From positions 1 to 64,000 of the forward strand of contig NZ_LZHV01000018.1 of the NCBI RefSeq assembly GCF_001667275.1: a stretch of DNA of 64,000 nt, given 5' to 3'. The translations under genes were made by a program, and so were the position numbers. The stretch comes from Mycobacterium sp. ACS4054. Its GTDB lineage: Bacteria; Actinomycetota; Actinomycetes; Mycobacteriales; Mycobacteriaceae. Positions 1 to 9,045 of the stretch are shown here, one piece after another. The number at the start of each line of letters is the position of its first letter. Position 1 is the stretch's first letter. The notes under the pieces were generated by a model. That model made no database searches, had not been told where the DNA came from, and worked only from the letters and a program-made list of their open reading frames with translations.

Positions 1-73
1 CAACGCCGCCACAGCGCACTCGCCGGCCTACCACCCATCAGCCGACTGTGACCAACCTGTTGGCCGAGTACAG

Positions 74-730
74 CTAGCGCACCGAGGCGAGCGCGAAGCC
101 GTCCCAGCGCTTGGCCCCGACGGTTTGGATGACGGCCGTGTCCAGCCGCGGGTGCTCGCCCATCAGCTCCAGGGTCTGGCGCACGGCCGCCGCCTGGGCG
201 TTGCCGTCCGGCTCCAGGATCCGCCCCTCCCGAACAACGTTGTCCGCCACGATGAGTGCGCCGGGGCGGGCCAGGCGGACCGCCCACTCGAGGTACGCGA
301 CGTAGTTCTCTTTGTCGGCGTCGATGAACACCAAGTCGAATGGGGCCCCGTCGAGAACCGGCAAGGTGTCCAGCGCCGCGCCGACGATCACCTCCACCCG
401 GTCGGCCACGCCCGCCCGTTCCAGGTTGGCCCGCGCCACCTCGGCATGCCTGGGCTCGTATTCCAGCGTCACCACGCGGCCCTGCGGGCCCGCACCGCGG
501 GCCAGCCAGATGGTGCTGTAGGCGCCCAGCGTGCCGATTTCGAGGATGCGCCGCGCCTGAATCGCACCGGCCAGCAGGCTCAGAAACTTGCCCTGCTGGG
601 CCGACACCGCGATCTGCGGCAGCCCGGCCGCGTCGCTGGCCTCCAACGCGGTGCTCAGGGCCGGGTCGTCGCCGACCAGGGTGGCGTTCAGAAACTCGTC
701 GACGTCTTGGGGGGTTGGTTCCCGGGTCAT
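74..730 (-). CDS. O-methyltransferase, class I SAM-dependent (Rv0187-like)
   Basis: A 218-residue cytosolic methyltransferase of the catechol O-methyltransferase type. The SAM site is visible as [12 protein letters not shown] near residue 62. The metal/substrate region is [12 protein letters not shown] near residue 130, followed by LIVADNVV. Length matches the family. The ATG start lies 50 bases from the copper operator of the divergent mymT. Gene order matches Rv0187 next to mymT in M. tuberculosis. The methyl acceptor cannot be read from sequence; a small catechol-like phenol is the family expectation only. Confidence 0.9.
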   Translation of the reverse strand: MTREPTPQDVDEFLNATLVGDDPALSTALEASDAAGLPQIAVSAQQGKFLSLLAGAIQARRILEIGTLGAYSTIWLARGAGPQGRVVTLEYEPRHAEVARANLERAGVADRVEVIVGAALDTLPVLDGAPFDLVFIDADKENYVAYLEWAVRLARPGALIVADNVVREGRILEPDGNAQAAAVRQTLELMGEHPRLDTAVIQTVGAKRWDGFALASVR

Positions 731-774
731 GCCACCAACGCTAGTCGCGGCGGTGTCGGAACGGCCACGACTGG

Positions 775-802
775 TTGCATATACCCATGGGGGGTATATA
801 GT
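775..802 (+). promoter_or_regulatory. mymT promoter with RicR-type copper operator in the spacer
   Basis: A -35-like TTGCAT (775-780) and a -10-like TATAGT (797-802) are separated by 16 bases. The spacer carries TACCC-N5-GGGTA, which extends to a perfect 7-bp inverted repeat TATACCC-N5-GGGTATA (780-798). The site resembles the operator bound by the CsoR-family repressor RicR at mymT and other copper genes of M. tuberculosis. Its placement between -35 and -10 predicts direct occlusion of RNA polymerase, relieved by Cu(I). Assignment to RicR is by resemblance and context. Confidence 0.8.
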
Positions 803-859
803 GGGCGCTGTGGTCGATCACAGCCGCAAGAGTCCACGACAAAGAAATGGGTGAATGAC

Positions 860-1006
860 ATGGCAAATTACGAAGCAGGCACCGAACTGACCTGTGGCCA
901 CGAGGGTTGCGGGTGTCGCGTCCGGATCGAGGTGCCCTGCCACTGCTCCGGTTCGGGTGAGCCGTACCGCTGCACCTGCGGCGACGCGCTGACCCCGGTC
1001 AAGTAG
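860..1006 (+). CDS. mymT: copper metallothionein MymT
   Basis: A 48-residue cysteine-rich protein with seven cysteines (12, 17, 19, 27, 29, 38, 40) arranged as C-x4-C-x-C, then C-x-C, then C-x-C. The core [13 protein letters not shown] is essentially that of M. tuberculosis MymT (Rv0186A), which binds several Cu(I) ions in the cytosol and protects against copper. An in-frame GTG at 851 would add three residues; ATG 860 is preferred by similarity. The RicR-type operator 60 bases upstream and the position between bglS and the O-methyltransferase support the call. Confidence 0.93.
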   Translation: MANYEAGTELTCGHEGCGCRVRIEVPCHCSGSGEPYRCTCGDALTPVK

Positions 1007-1022
1007 TCCGCACGCTTTAGGC

Positions 1023-1112
1023 CCGCATCGAGTGTGCGTCCACCGGCGGCGACGCGCCGGGAACCCCACCTTCCCAGCGCACACCAAAACCGTGAACGCA
1101 CACTCGATGCGG
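1023..1112. repeat. 17-bp inverted repeat between convergent mymT and bglS
   Basis: Arms at 1023-1039 and 1096-1112 are perfect reverse complements; the core is GCATCGAGTGTGCGT and its complement. The 56-base loop is GC-rich. The element fills the gap between two convergent genes, so it could act as a bidirectional transcription end or be a dispersed intergenic repeat. A 10-base piece, GAGTGTGCGT, also appears just after the pirin gene near 10704. No U-tract follows either arm, so it is not a classical intrinsic terminator. Confidence 0.6.
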
Positions 1113-1134
1113 CCGGCGGCGGCAGCCCGCGGGA

Positions 1135-3261
1135 TCAGCGCCCGAAGGAGCGGCCGGCGAGTTCGACCGTCGCGGTCAGCAGCGGCGTGACCGCCGACGT
1201 GCCGACCGCCACCCGGTATTCGCCCGGGCCGATACGCCAGCTTCCCCCGCGGCCGTCGTAGCGGGCGAGCAACCGCGGGTCGGCCTCGATCCGCACGCGG
1301 CGGGTGGCGCCCGGATCGAGCTCGACCCGCTCGAATCCCAGCAATCGCAGGCACCGCCCATCGGGGGTGCCGGTCACATACAGCTGCGGGACGTCGGCCC
1401 CGGCGCGGTCGCCGACGTTGGTGACGCCGAAGCTGGCGGTCACCGTTTGCCCGCCGCCCACTTCCAGGTCGCGGTATTCAAAAGCGCTGTAGGACAACCC
1501 ATGTCCGAAGGCGAACATCGGGGTTTGGCCGGTGGCGGCGAACCACCGGTAGCCGACATCGGATCCCTCGGCGTAGGAGATCGTGGTCGGCGTCCCCCAT
1601 GGTGCGCCCAGGCCCGGCAGCTCCGGTCGCGGCGTCTGGGCCAGATCGACCGGAAAGGTGATGGGCAGCCGGCCCGACGGATTGACCCGGCCGGCAAGGA
1701 CTTCCGCGATGGCTTGGCCGCCGGCCTGTCCCGGGTACCACGCCTGCACAATGGCCCGCACCGAATCCCGCCACGGCATCGCCACCGGATTGCCGGTTTC
1801 CAGCACCACAATGGTGTCGGGGTTGGCGCCCGCTACCGCGGTGATCAGATCGTCCTGGCCCCACGGCAGCGACAGGTCGGCGATGTCGAAGCCTTCGCCT
1901 TCGGCGCGGATCGCGAACACGATGACGACGTCGGCGCGCCGCGCGGCCAGCACCGCCTCCGCGGGGGTCACCCCGGGGTCGAATTCGATTTGCGCGTACG
2001 GGAATTGCTTCCGCAGTTCGTCCAGCGGGCTCGACGGCAGCAGGTGCAGCTTGCGTATCCCGGCCTCCATCCCCGAGCCGCCGATCGGTATCACGGCGGC
2101 GTAGCCGCCGGCCGGGACGACCGCGCTCGAGCCGAAGCCGGCCGGCACCCCGACGTGCGCGTATCCGCCGATGACGGCGATCCGGGCGGTCGACTCCGGC
2201 GCCAGCGGCAGCATCCCGCGGTTGGTCAGCAGCACGATCCCCTGCCGGGCGGCTTGCAACGCAATGTCGTTGTGCGCGGCCATGTCCGGCGCGGGCGCGG
2301 CGTCGGCCCGGTCGATGCCGACGGCGAACATCGACCGCAGGATCCGCCGGACCATGTCCGAGAGGCGGTCGCCGGTCAGCCTGCCGTCGGCATGGGCGGC
2401 CCGCAGGGGCTCGCCGAAGGTCTCCGACTGCCACAGCAGCGCGTCGATCTGCGCCCCGCATTCCTGGTCGAGGCCGGCCAGCGCGCACTCCCAGGACGGC
2501 GTGGCGCCCCAGTCGGACATCACCCAGCCGCGGTATCCCCAGGCGCCCTTGAGCACCCGGTTGATCAGGACGTCGTTGGCGGCGGCGTAGGCGCCGTTGA
2601 CCTTGTTGTAGGCCGTCATCACGGCGCCCGGCTGGGCGCGCTCGATGGCCATTTCGAAGGCCAGCAGGTCGGATTCGCGGTGCGCGTCGGGATCGATCAC
2701 CGCGTCCAGCCAATGCCGGTTGGTCTCGTTGCAGTTCAGCGAGAAGTGCTTGACCGTCGAGATGACGCCTTGCCGCTGGATGCCGTCGATGGACTCGGCG
2801 GCGATCGTCGCGGTCAAAAGCGGGTCCTCGGAAAGGTATTCGAAGTTGCGGCCGTTGCGCGGGTCGCGCGCGAGGTTCATGGCGCCGGCGAGCTGCACGT
2901 TGAACCCGCGGCTGCGGGCTTCCCGGCCGATCACCTCCCCCGCGGCGCGCGCGAGCGACGGGTCGAAGCCGGCGGCCAGGGCGAGGCTCGCGGGCAGCGC
3001 GGTGGCGGTGTCACCCGGGCGGTAGCCGGGGTTGGTCACGCCCAGGCCGGCGTCGCTCATCAGCAGCGCCGGGATGCCGAGCCGGGGAACGCCCGGGACG
3101 TAGGCCGCGCTCATCGGCACGTTCGGCGGGATGCGTTCGTCGCGCACCGGCCACATCTCGCCGGCACCCATCACGCCCACCAGCAGCGAGAAGCGTTCGT
3201 CGTCGGTCAGCGCCGCTTCGACCTCGCGCGCCCGGGCGTCCGCGTCGCCGAAAGACGTCAC
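1135..3261 (-). CDS. bglS: beta-glucosidase, glycoside hydrolase family 3
   Basis: A 708-residue GH3 enzyme that hydrolyses terminal beta-glucosides. The N-terminal GH3 domain shows the conserved KHF motif near residue 167 and the nucleophile region VMSDWGA near residue 249. A C-terminal GH3 domain and a fibronectin type III-like tail (VPQLYVTG onward) follow. No signal peptide is evident, so it is probably cytosolic. The GTG start overlaps the stop of the upstream metallopeptidase-like gene by 4 bases, indicating an operon. It matches Rv0186 by position and family. Confidence 0.93.
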   Translation of the reverse strand: MTSFGDADARAREVEAALTDDERFSLLVGVMGAGEMWPVRDERIPPNVPMSAAYVPGVPRLGIPALLMSDAGLGVTNPGYRPGDTATALPASLALAAGFDPSLARAAGEVIGREARSRGFNVQLAGAMNLARDPRNGRNFEYLSEDPLLTATIAAESIDGIQRQGVISTVKHFSLNCNETNRHWLDAVIDPDAHRESDLLAFEMAIERAQPGAVMTAYNKVNGAYAAANDVLINRVLKGAWGYRGWVMSDWGATPSWECALAGLDQECGAQIDALLWQSETFGEPLRAAHADGRLTGDRLSDMVRRILRSMFAVGIDRADAAPAPDMAAHNDIALQAARQGIVLLTNRGMLPLAPESTARIAVIGGYAHVGVPAGFGSSAVVPAGGYAAVIPIGGSGMEAGIRKLHLLPSSPLDELRKQFPYAQIEFDPGVTPAEAVLAARRADVVIVFAIRAEGEGFDIADLSLPWGQDDLITAVAGANPDTIVVLETGNPVAMPWRDSVRAIVQAWYPGQAGGQAIAEVLAGRVNPSGRLPITFPVDLAQTPRPELPGLGAPWGTPTTISYAEGSDVGYRWFAATGQTPMFAFGHGLSYSAFEYRDLEVGGGQTVTASFGVTNVGDRAGADVPQLYVTGTPDGRCLRLLGFERVELDPGATRRVRIEADPRLLARYDGRGGSWRIGPGEYRVAVGTSAVTPLLTATVELAGRSFGR

Positions 3262-3770
3262 CGCACACCCTCTTTCGCGTACACCACCCGCAGCACGTGC
3301 CCGAGCTCGGGACCCATCACCAGCTCCGCCAGCTCACAGAACGTCGCGACGAACTGCGGGCCGTGCGGCGGCCCGGCCTGGCACAGGTGGTGCGCGACCT
3401 CGTGGAGCACCACCAGTTCGCGCAGCGCCCAGTCGGCGGTGTCCCGGTCGGGGACGGCGATAACGCCTGCGCCGTCGCGGGATTCGTAGTGCGCCGCGGT
3501 GGCGGCCCGGCGCGGGCGCACCCGCAGCGGGGCGACGGAGGGCCAACGCCGGCGCACCGCCGGCAACGCAAGCACCTCGTCAACATAGCGCTGCGCCGCC
3601 GAAACCGAGCCGAATCGACCCTCCGGCGGCAGGGTGAGCTGCGCGCCGAAGAAGTCCACGGCGGGTGAGCCGTGCTCGGCGGCACGGTCGAACAGCGTCC
3701 GGACGAACTCCTCGGCCGCGTAAACCTTGGCTCGCTGCGAGTCCCGCTTGGCGGATCGCCCCGGGCTCAC
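3258..3770 (-). CDS. small zinc-peptidase-like protein (TIGR04338-type, Rv0185-like)
   Basis: A 170-residue protein with an HEVAHH zinc-binding motif near residues 122-127 and a further His in PPHGPQF about ten residues later. This is the layout of the mycobacterial TIGR04338 metallohydrolase family. No signal peptide or membrane segment is seen, so it is probably cytosolic. It overlaps both neighbours by 4 bases (GTGA), so it is translated together with the DUF2786 gene and bglS. Substrate and true protease activity are unknown. Confidence 0.85.
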   Translation of the reverse strand: MSPGRSAKRDSQRAKVYAAEEFVRTLFDRAAEHGSPAVDFFGAQLTLPPEGRFGSVSAAQRYVDEVLALPAVRRRWPSVAPLRVRPRRAATAAHYESRDGAGVIAVPDRDTADWALRELVVLHEVAHHLCQAGPPHGPQFVATFCELAELVMGPELGHVLRVVYAKEGVR

Positions 3771-4516
3771 CGGCCCAGCGGGGTACGAGCGCCCGGCAGT
3801 TCCGGGCTGTTGCCCAGCCGCGCCCGCCGGCCGGCCCGGTCCCCCGCGCGCCGCGCCGCCGACGAATAGCCGGCCGTCGCCCGGCTCACCTGATAGGTGC
3901 CGCGCGCCTTCGACGCGCTGCGGTAGTAGTCGTGCAGCTCGAGGTCCTTGTCCCGCAGCGCAATAGCCGTGCCCGGGGGGCGGCGGCGGTCCTTGGTCGC
4001 CTCGCGGCGGGCCTCCTCGCGGGCCTCGGCCAGCCGTTGCCCCACGCGCGCCCCGAAGGCCAGCTGAAAGTTGAGCCGCGCGGTGATGGTCGGCGTCGGC
4101 CGGTGGGCGCCCGACGCGAGGTAGGCGTCCGACGCCCGCACCATCTGGACCACCAGGCTGGCGTACAGCGCGTGGGTGGCGTCGATGTCCTCGGCGAACC
4201 CGTAGGCGTAGACGAACGTCGAATTCGAGGCCACGTCACAGCGCACGTCGTTGGCCATGGCGATCAACACGAATAGCTGCACATACGTCCGCAGCCCCTT
4301 GGTGCCCGCGTTGCCGATCGTGATGGTCCGCTGGGTGGGGGCCTGCGCCGCCGAGCGGTTGGCCGAGTGCGACCGCGCCACCGCCAGGTCGATCGAGGCC
4401 GCCGTCGCCAACCGTTGCGCGGCGCTCATGAACGCGTCCGCCTCGTGCGGGTTGTCGGTGCCTTCGGCCTGACGCAACAGCGCCGCGATGCGGGCCAGCA
4501 TCTTGTCGTCGCTCAT
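3767..4516 (-). CDS. DUF2786 domain protein (Rv0184-like)
   Basis: A 249-residue protein. An N-terminal DUF2786 segment (residues 5-38: KMLARIAALLRQAEGTDNPH onward) is followed by an Ala/Arg-rich alpha-helical region ending in a basic tail. A longer start at 4546 is open, but MSDDKM at 4516 gives the length recalled for Rv0184. Function is unknown; DUF2786 occurs in phage and bacterial proteins of undefined role. It is the first gene of a three-gene overlapping set with the metallopeptidase-like gene and bglS. Confidence 0.83.
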   Translation of the reverse strand: MSDDKMLARIAALLRQAEGTDNPHEADAFMSAAQRLATAASIDLAVARSHSANRSAAQAPTQRTITIGNAGTKGLRTYVQLFVLIAMANDVRCDVASNSTFVYAYGFAEDIDATHALYASLVVQMVRASDAYLASGAHRPTPTITARLNFQLAFGARVGQRLAEAREEARREATKDRRRPPGTAIALRDKDLELHDYYRSASKARGTYQVSRATAGYSSAARRAGDRAGRRARLGNSPELPGARTPLGR

Positions 4517-4552
4517 ATGCGCCAACCTACGGGAGCGATCCGACACCCGGCC

Positions 4553-5395
<843 letters not shown>

Positions 5396-5400
5396 CTAGT

Positions 5401-5419
5401 CATTACGGGCAGCGTAATG
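5401..5419. promoter_or_regulatory. 7-bp inverted repeat operator between the lipase gene and sigG
   Basis: CATTACG-N5-CGTAATG is a perfect 19-bp inverted repeat in the 82-bp gap between the divergent lipase (start 5386) and sigG (start 5469). Arm length, spacing and location fit a dimeric repressor site acting on one or both promoters. The cognate regulator is not identified. Confidence 0.55.
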
Positions 5420-5468
5420 GCTCCCGGCGCAGGTCGCCCCGCCGGACACTGTCGTAGGCTCTGTCGTT

Positions 5469-6467
5469 GTGGGGCTACTCGCACAAAACGCCGCAAACTC
5501 CGATCTTGGCGAGGTCGGCGGGGACTTCTCGGCGCATGCCGAGCCGTACCGTCGCGAGTTGCTCGCCCATTGCTACCGGATGACCGGCTCGCTGCACGAC
5601 GCGGAGGATCTGGTTCAGGAAACGTTGCTGCGGGCGTGGAAGGCCTACGACCGCTTCGAGGGCAAGTCGTCGATGCGGACGTGGCTGCACCGCATCGCCA
5701 CCAACACCTGCCTGAGCGCGCTGGAGGGCCGCCAGCGCCGGCCGTTGCCGACCGGCCTGGGCGCCCCCAGTTCCGACCCGACCGCCGAGCTGGCGGAGCT
5801 CCGCGAGGTGCCCTGGCTCGAGCCCATCCCGGACCTGACGAATGACCCGGCCGACCCGTCGGTCATCGTCGGGTCGCGCGAGTCGATCCGGCTGGCGTTT
5901 GTGGCTGCGCTGCAACACCTTTCACCTCGGCAGCGGGCGGTGCTGCTGCTGCGCGACGTGCTGCAGTGGAAGGCCGCCGAGGTGGCCGAAGCGATCGGCA
6001 CCACCACGACCGCGGTCAACAGCCTGCTGCAGCGGGCCCGCTCGCAGCTGGACGCCGTCGGGCCCAGCTCCAGCGAACGCCTGACGCCGCCGGATTCGCC
6101 GGAGGTGCAGGACCTGCTGGACCGTTACATCGCCGCCTTCGAGAGCTACGACATCGACCGCCTGGTGGAGCTGTTCACCGCCGAGGCGATCTGGGAAATG
6201 CCGCCGTACACCGGCTGGTACCGGGGGGCGCGCGACATCGTCACCCTCATACATCAGCACTGCCCCGCCGAGTCCGCCGGCGACATGCGCCTGGTGCCGG
6301 TGCTCGCCAACGGCCAGCCGGGCGCGGCCATGTACATGCGTGCCGGCGATCGGCACGTGCCCTTCCAGTTGCACGTGCTCGATGTGCGCGACGACGGGGT
6401 GTCGCACGTGGTGGCGTTCCTCGACGAGCGGTTGTTCGCGAAGTTCGGGCTGCCGGAGGCGCTATGA
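5469..6467 (+). CDS. sigG: ECF sigma factor SigG, SnoaL-like C-terminal domain
   Basis: A 332-residue ECF41-like sigma factor. Sigma region 2 spans residues 20-85 (HCYRMTGSLHDAEDLVQETL). Region 4 spans about 143-197 (LSPRQRAVLLLRDV, then an HTH). A SnoaL/NTF2-like domain from about 212 to the end is thought in such factors to control activity in place of a separate anti-sigma factor. The GTG start is accepted; M. tuberculosis SigG is somewhat longer. The stop overlaps the ATG of the next hydrolase gene (ATGA), so the two are coupled. Confidence 0.92.
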   Translation: MGLLAQNAANSDLGEVGGDFSAHAEPYRRELLAHCYRMTGSLHDAEDLVQETLLRAWKAYDRFEGKSSMRTWLHRIATNTCLSALEGRQRRPLPTGLGAPSSDPTAELAELREVPWLEPIPDLTNDPADPSVIVGSRESIRLAFVAALQHLSPRQRAVLLLRDVLQWKAAEVAEAIGTTTTAVNSLLQRARSQLDAVGPSSSERLTPPDSPEVQDLLDRYIAAFESYDIDRLVELFTAEAIWEMPPYTGWYRGARDIVTLIHQHCPAESAGDMRLVPVLANGQPGAAMYMRAGDRHVPFQLHVLDVRDDGVSHVVAFLDERLFAKFGLPEAL

Positions 6468-7876
6468 CCGAGCCGCTCGACGTCAGGCCGGTGCCCGGAA
6501 AGGCGCTGCTGCTGTTGGGCGCCTTCGACATCGGCAGCGTCGGCTACCGCGCCGAGGAGTTCTTCGTATCCGGCACGGCCTCGTCCTACGCCCCCCCAGC
6601 GTCGTTGGGTCCCGACAGCCGATGGGACGTAAAGCCCTCGGGCACCGCCGATTACACCACGCGCATCGTGGCGCTGACACCCACGGATCCGGCCCGGTTC
6701 AACGGCACCGTGCTGGTCGAATGGCTCAACGTCAGCGGCGGCATCGACGCACCGGCCGTGTGGATGATGGCGCACCGCGAGATCGTCCGCTCCGGCTACG
6801 CCTACGTCGCCGTCTCGGCGCAGAAGGTGGGCGTCGACGGCGGCGCGAGCCTGCTCGGGATGGACATGTCGCTCAAGACCCAGGACCCGGCGCGCTACGC
6901 GAGCCTGAAGCATCCGGGCGACGCCTTCGCCTTCGACATCTTCTCGCAGACCGCCGGCCTGACCCGGGACGGGGCCGTGCTGGGCGGCCTGCGCCCGCAA
7001 CGGGTCGTCGGCATCGGCGAGTCGCAATCGGCGATGTTCCTCACCACCTACGTCAACGCCGTCGACCCGCTCGCCCGGGTCTACGACGGCTTCCTCGTGC
7101 ATTCGCGGTTCGGGCCGGCCGCCCCACTGGACGGCGGCTCGTTGATCGAGGGCATGGAGGCGTCCAGCGGTTGGCAGCAGGCGGTGAAGTTTCGGCCGGA
7201 CCTGCGCGTCCCGCTGATCACCATCATCACCGAGACCGACCTCGTCGGCCATGTGCCGCTGGGTTATTACCTGGCCCGGCAACCCGATAACGCGCGGTTA
7301 CGGGTCTGGGAGATACCCGGCGCCGCTCATGCCGACAACTACACCATCCAGGTGGCGCCGATCGACTCCGGGGCGGCGCCGATCGCCGACATCGTCGCCG
7401 CCTACGCGCCCACCAACATGCTGATGGGCCAACAGCTTTCGCACAACATCAACTTCGCCCCCCAACACCACTATGTGGTGCAGGCGTCGATCGCCGCGCT
7501 CGAGGGCTGGGTCCGCACGGGCGAGCCGGCGCCGGCGGCGTCGCCGATCGACGTGCGCGAGACCGAACCCGTGCAGTTGCTGCTGGACGCCAACGGCCTT
7601 GCCCGGGGCGGCATCCGGACGCCCTGGGTCGACGTGCCGATCGCCCGGACGTCGGGCGTCACCGCGGACGAGAACATCATGGCCGCGATCTTCGGGTCCG
7701 GCGAAACCTTCGACACCGCCACGCTGGACCGCCTGTATCCCGGCGGCGCCGCCGAGTATCTGGAGCGCTTCACCGCCGCGCTCGACGCGTCGATCAAATC
7801 GGGCTTCATCCTGCCGGCCGACCGGGCCGAGATCCTGGAACTCGCCGCCGCGACCTATCCCGACGGCCGGCCCTAG
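6464..7876 (+). CDS. alpha/beta hydrolase-domain protein coupled to sigG
   Basis: A 470-residue protein of the large alpha/beta-hydrolase-domain family (Abhydrolase_10-like). The nucleophile elbow is GIGESQSAM near residue 187. A His in PGAAHADNY near residue 289 and an acidic residue in ITETDLVG near 251 could complete the triad. No signal peptide is seen. The start is fixed by the ATGA overlap with sigG. It ends 4 bases inside the convergent DapB-like gene. The gene is not part of the H37Rv order (sigG there is followed by the pirin), so it is an addition. Substrate unknown. Confidence 0.82.
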   Translation: MTEPLDVRPVPGKALLLLGAFDIGSVGYRAEEFFVSGTASSYAPPASLGPDSRWDVKPSGTADYTTRIVALTPTDPARFNGTVLVEWLNVSGGIDAPAVWMMAHREIVRSGYAYVAVSAQKVGVDGGASLLGMDMSLKTQDPARYASLKHPGDAFAFDIFSQTAGLTRDGAVLGGLRPQRVVGIGESQSAMFLTTYVNAVDPLARVYDGFLVHSRFGPAAPLDGGSLIEGMEASSGWQQAVKFRPDLRVPLITIITETDLVGHVPLGYYLARQPDNARLRVWEIPGAAHADNYTIQVAPIDSGAAPIADIVAAYAPTNMLMGQQLSHNINFAPQHHYVVQASIAALEGWVRTGEPAPAASPIDVRETEPVQLLLDANGLARGGIRTPWVDVPIARTSGVTADENIMAAIFGSGETFDTATLDRLYPGGAAEYLERFTAALDASIKSGFILPADRAEILELAAATYPDGRP

Positions 7877-9015
7877 AACAGGCGGCTGTCCGGCGGCGGT
7901 CCCGGCACCGGGCGGATGAGACCCCTGCCCGGGATCAGCGGCAGGTCCAGCGCGCAGAGCAGCCCCGGCGGTGCCGCGCACACCGCCGGGATCGCGTTGA
8001 CCATTCGCGACGCGCCCGCGATGCGCGCGCCCAGGTCGTGGTCGTGGTCCTGCGCCATCTCGAATTCGCACCGCACGCTTGGCGATCCCTCGATCTCCAC
8101 CCGATAGAGGCCGCGGCCGGAGGCCGGCCCGTAGCCCAGGTCCTTGGGCGGGATCGCGATGTTCGGCTGCGGCCAGTCGGGCGCGATGTCGTCGCGCATG
8201 CGGGTGACGTGGTCGAGGACGAAAGTCGGCTTGCCGCCGACGTATCCGGTCAGCGTGGAGCGCATGGCCGCGACCGTCCCGGCGGCGATGTGACCGGTCG
8301 GAGTGTCGAACGACTCCGCGGCGGGCAGCCGCTCGTTGGTTTCCTCGATGTCGTCGATCACCACGCCGAGGCCGGCGGCCAGCTGATGCAGCACGGGTCC
8401 CCACCCGAACGTGAACATTCCCGGCTGGGCGGCGAACGCCTGGTATTCCGGCGGCTTGCCGAACCCGAGGATCTCGTAGACCGCGGCCCGGTCCGGGTAG
8501 GTGGCGTAGTTGAACATCTCGGTCACCCGCACCGAGTCGATGACCCGCGATACCCCGGTAAGCGCCAGCGGCAGAACGTCATTGGCGAATCCGGAGTCGA
8601 TGCCCGTGGTGAAGAATGACGCACCGCCGTCGAGCGCGGCCCGTCGCAGCGGGTCGGTGAGCGTCGCGCCCGCCGGGCCCAGGCCGTCGGGAAACACCAG
8701 CGGCACCACCGAGCACGACACCACGTTTTTGCCGGCCCGCAGGACGGCGGCCATGTCCTCGACGGCCTCCAGCGGCCGCAGGTTGGCCCCGGCGGCGTAC
8801 ACCACCGCGTCGGCGTCCCCTGCGAGCAGCGCCGCCGGGGCCTGGGTGGCCGCCACCCCGACCGGTGCGATGCCGCACAGCTCACCCGCGTCGCGCCCCG
8901 CCTTGGCGTCGCTGTGCACCACCAGGTCCACCAGCTGCAATTCCGGGTGGTCGATGACGCCGCGCAGGGCGATCACCCCCATCGAACCCGGCCCCCACAC
9001 TCCCACCTTGATCAC
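7873..9015 (-). CDS. DapB-like NAD(P)-dependent dehydrogenase, copy 1
   Basis: A 380-residue protein with an N-terminal Rossmann motif GVWGPGSMG and the DapB-like segment DAGELCGI near residue 42. It belongs to the dihydrodipicolinate reductase-like family that includes 2,4-diaminopentanoate dehydrogenase-type enzymes. It is too long and diverged to be the lysine-pathway DapB. A paralogue lies at 47319-48419, with matching DxGFAND and NAIPAV blocks. The GTG start has AGGAGA nine bases upstream, and that Shine-Dalgarno overlaps the palindrome at 9027-9040. Substrate unknown. Confidence 0.8.
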   Translation of the reverse strand: MIKVGVWGPGSMGVIALRGVIDHPELQLVDLVVHSDAKAGRDAGELCGIAPVGVAATQAPAALLAGDADAVVYAAGANLRPLEAVEDMAAVLRAGKNVVSCSVVPLVFPDGLGPAGATLTDPLRRAALDGGASFFTTGIDSGFANDVLPLALTGVSRVIDSVRVTEMFNYATYPDRAAVYEILGFGKPPEYQAFAAQPGMFTFGWGPVLHQLAAGLGVVIDDIEETNERLPAAESFDTPTGHIAAGTVAAMRSTLTGYVGGKPTFVLDHVTRMRDDIAPDWPQPNIAIPPKDLGYGPASGRGLYRVEIEGSPSVRCEFEMAQDHDHDLGARIAGASRMVNAIPAVCAAPPGLLCALDLPLIPGRGLIRPVPGPPPDSRLF

Positions 9016-9026
9016 GACAAACTATC

Positions 9027-9040
9027 TCCTAATATTAGGA
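9027..9040. promoter_or_regulatory. perfect 14-bp palindrome between DapB-like gene and IclR regulator
   Basis: TCCTAATATTAGGA is fully self-complementary and AT-rich against a GC-rich background. It lies in the 30-bp gap between two divergent starts (9015 minus, 9046 plus) and overlaps the ribosome binding site of the DapB-like gene. A site for the adjacent IclR-type regulator is the obvious candidate. Confidence 0.65.
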
Positions 9041-9045
9041 CGGAT

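Noticed and set aside
1..73. a gene at the extreme left edge
   Set aside because: Only 73 bases are visible before the O-methyltransferase stop, and no frame can be assigned to a product.
1447..3489. 680-residue plus-strand open frame opposite bglS
   Set aside because: It is antisense to a clear GH3 enzyme, has Arg/Gly/His-rich composition with no domain, and arises from high GC in the third codon position.
5966..6463. upstream extension of the sigG-coupled hydrolase
   Set aside because: The extension runs within the sigG coding region in another frame; ATG 6464 gives the hydrolase-like sequence and an ATGA overlap.
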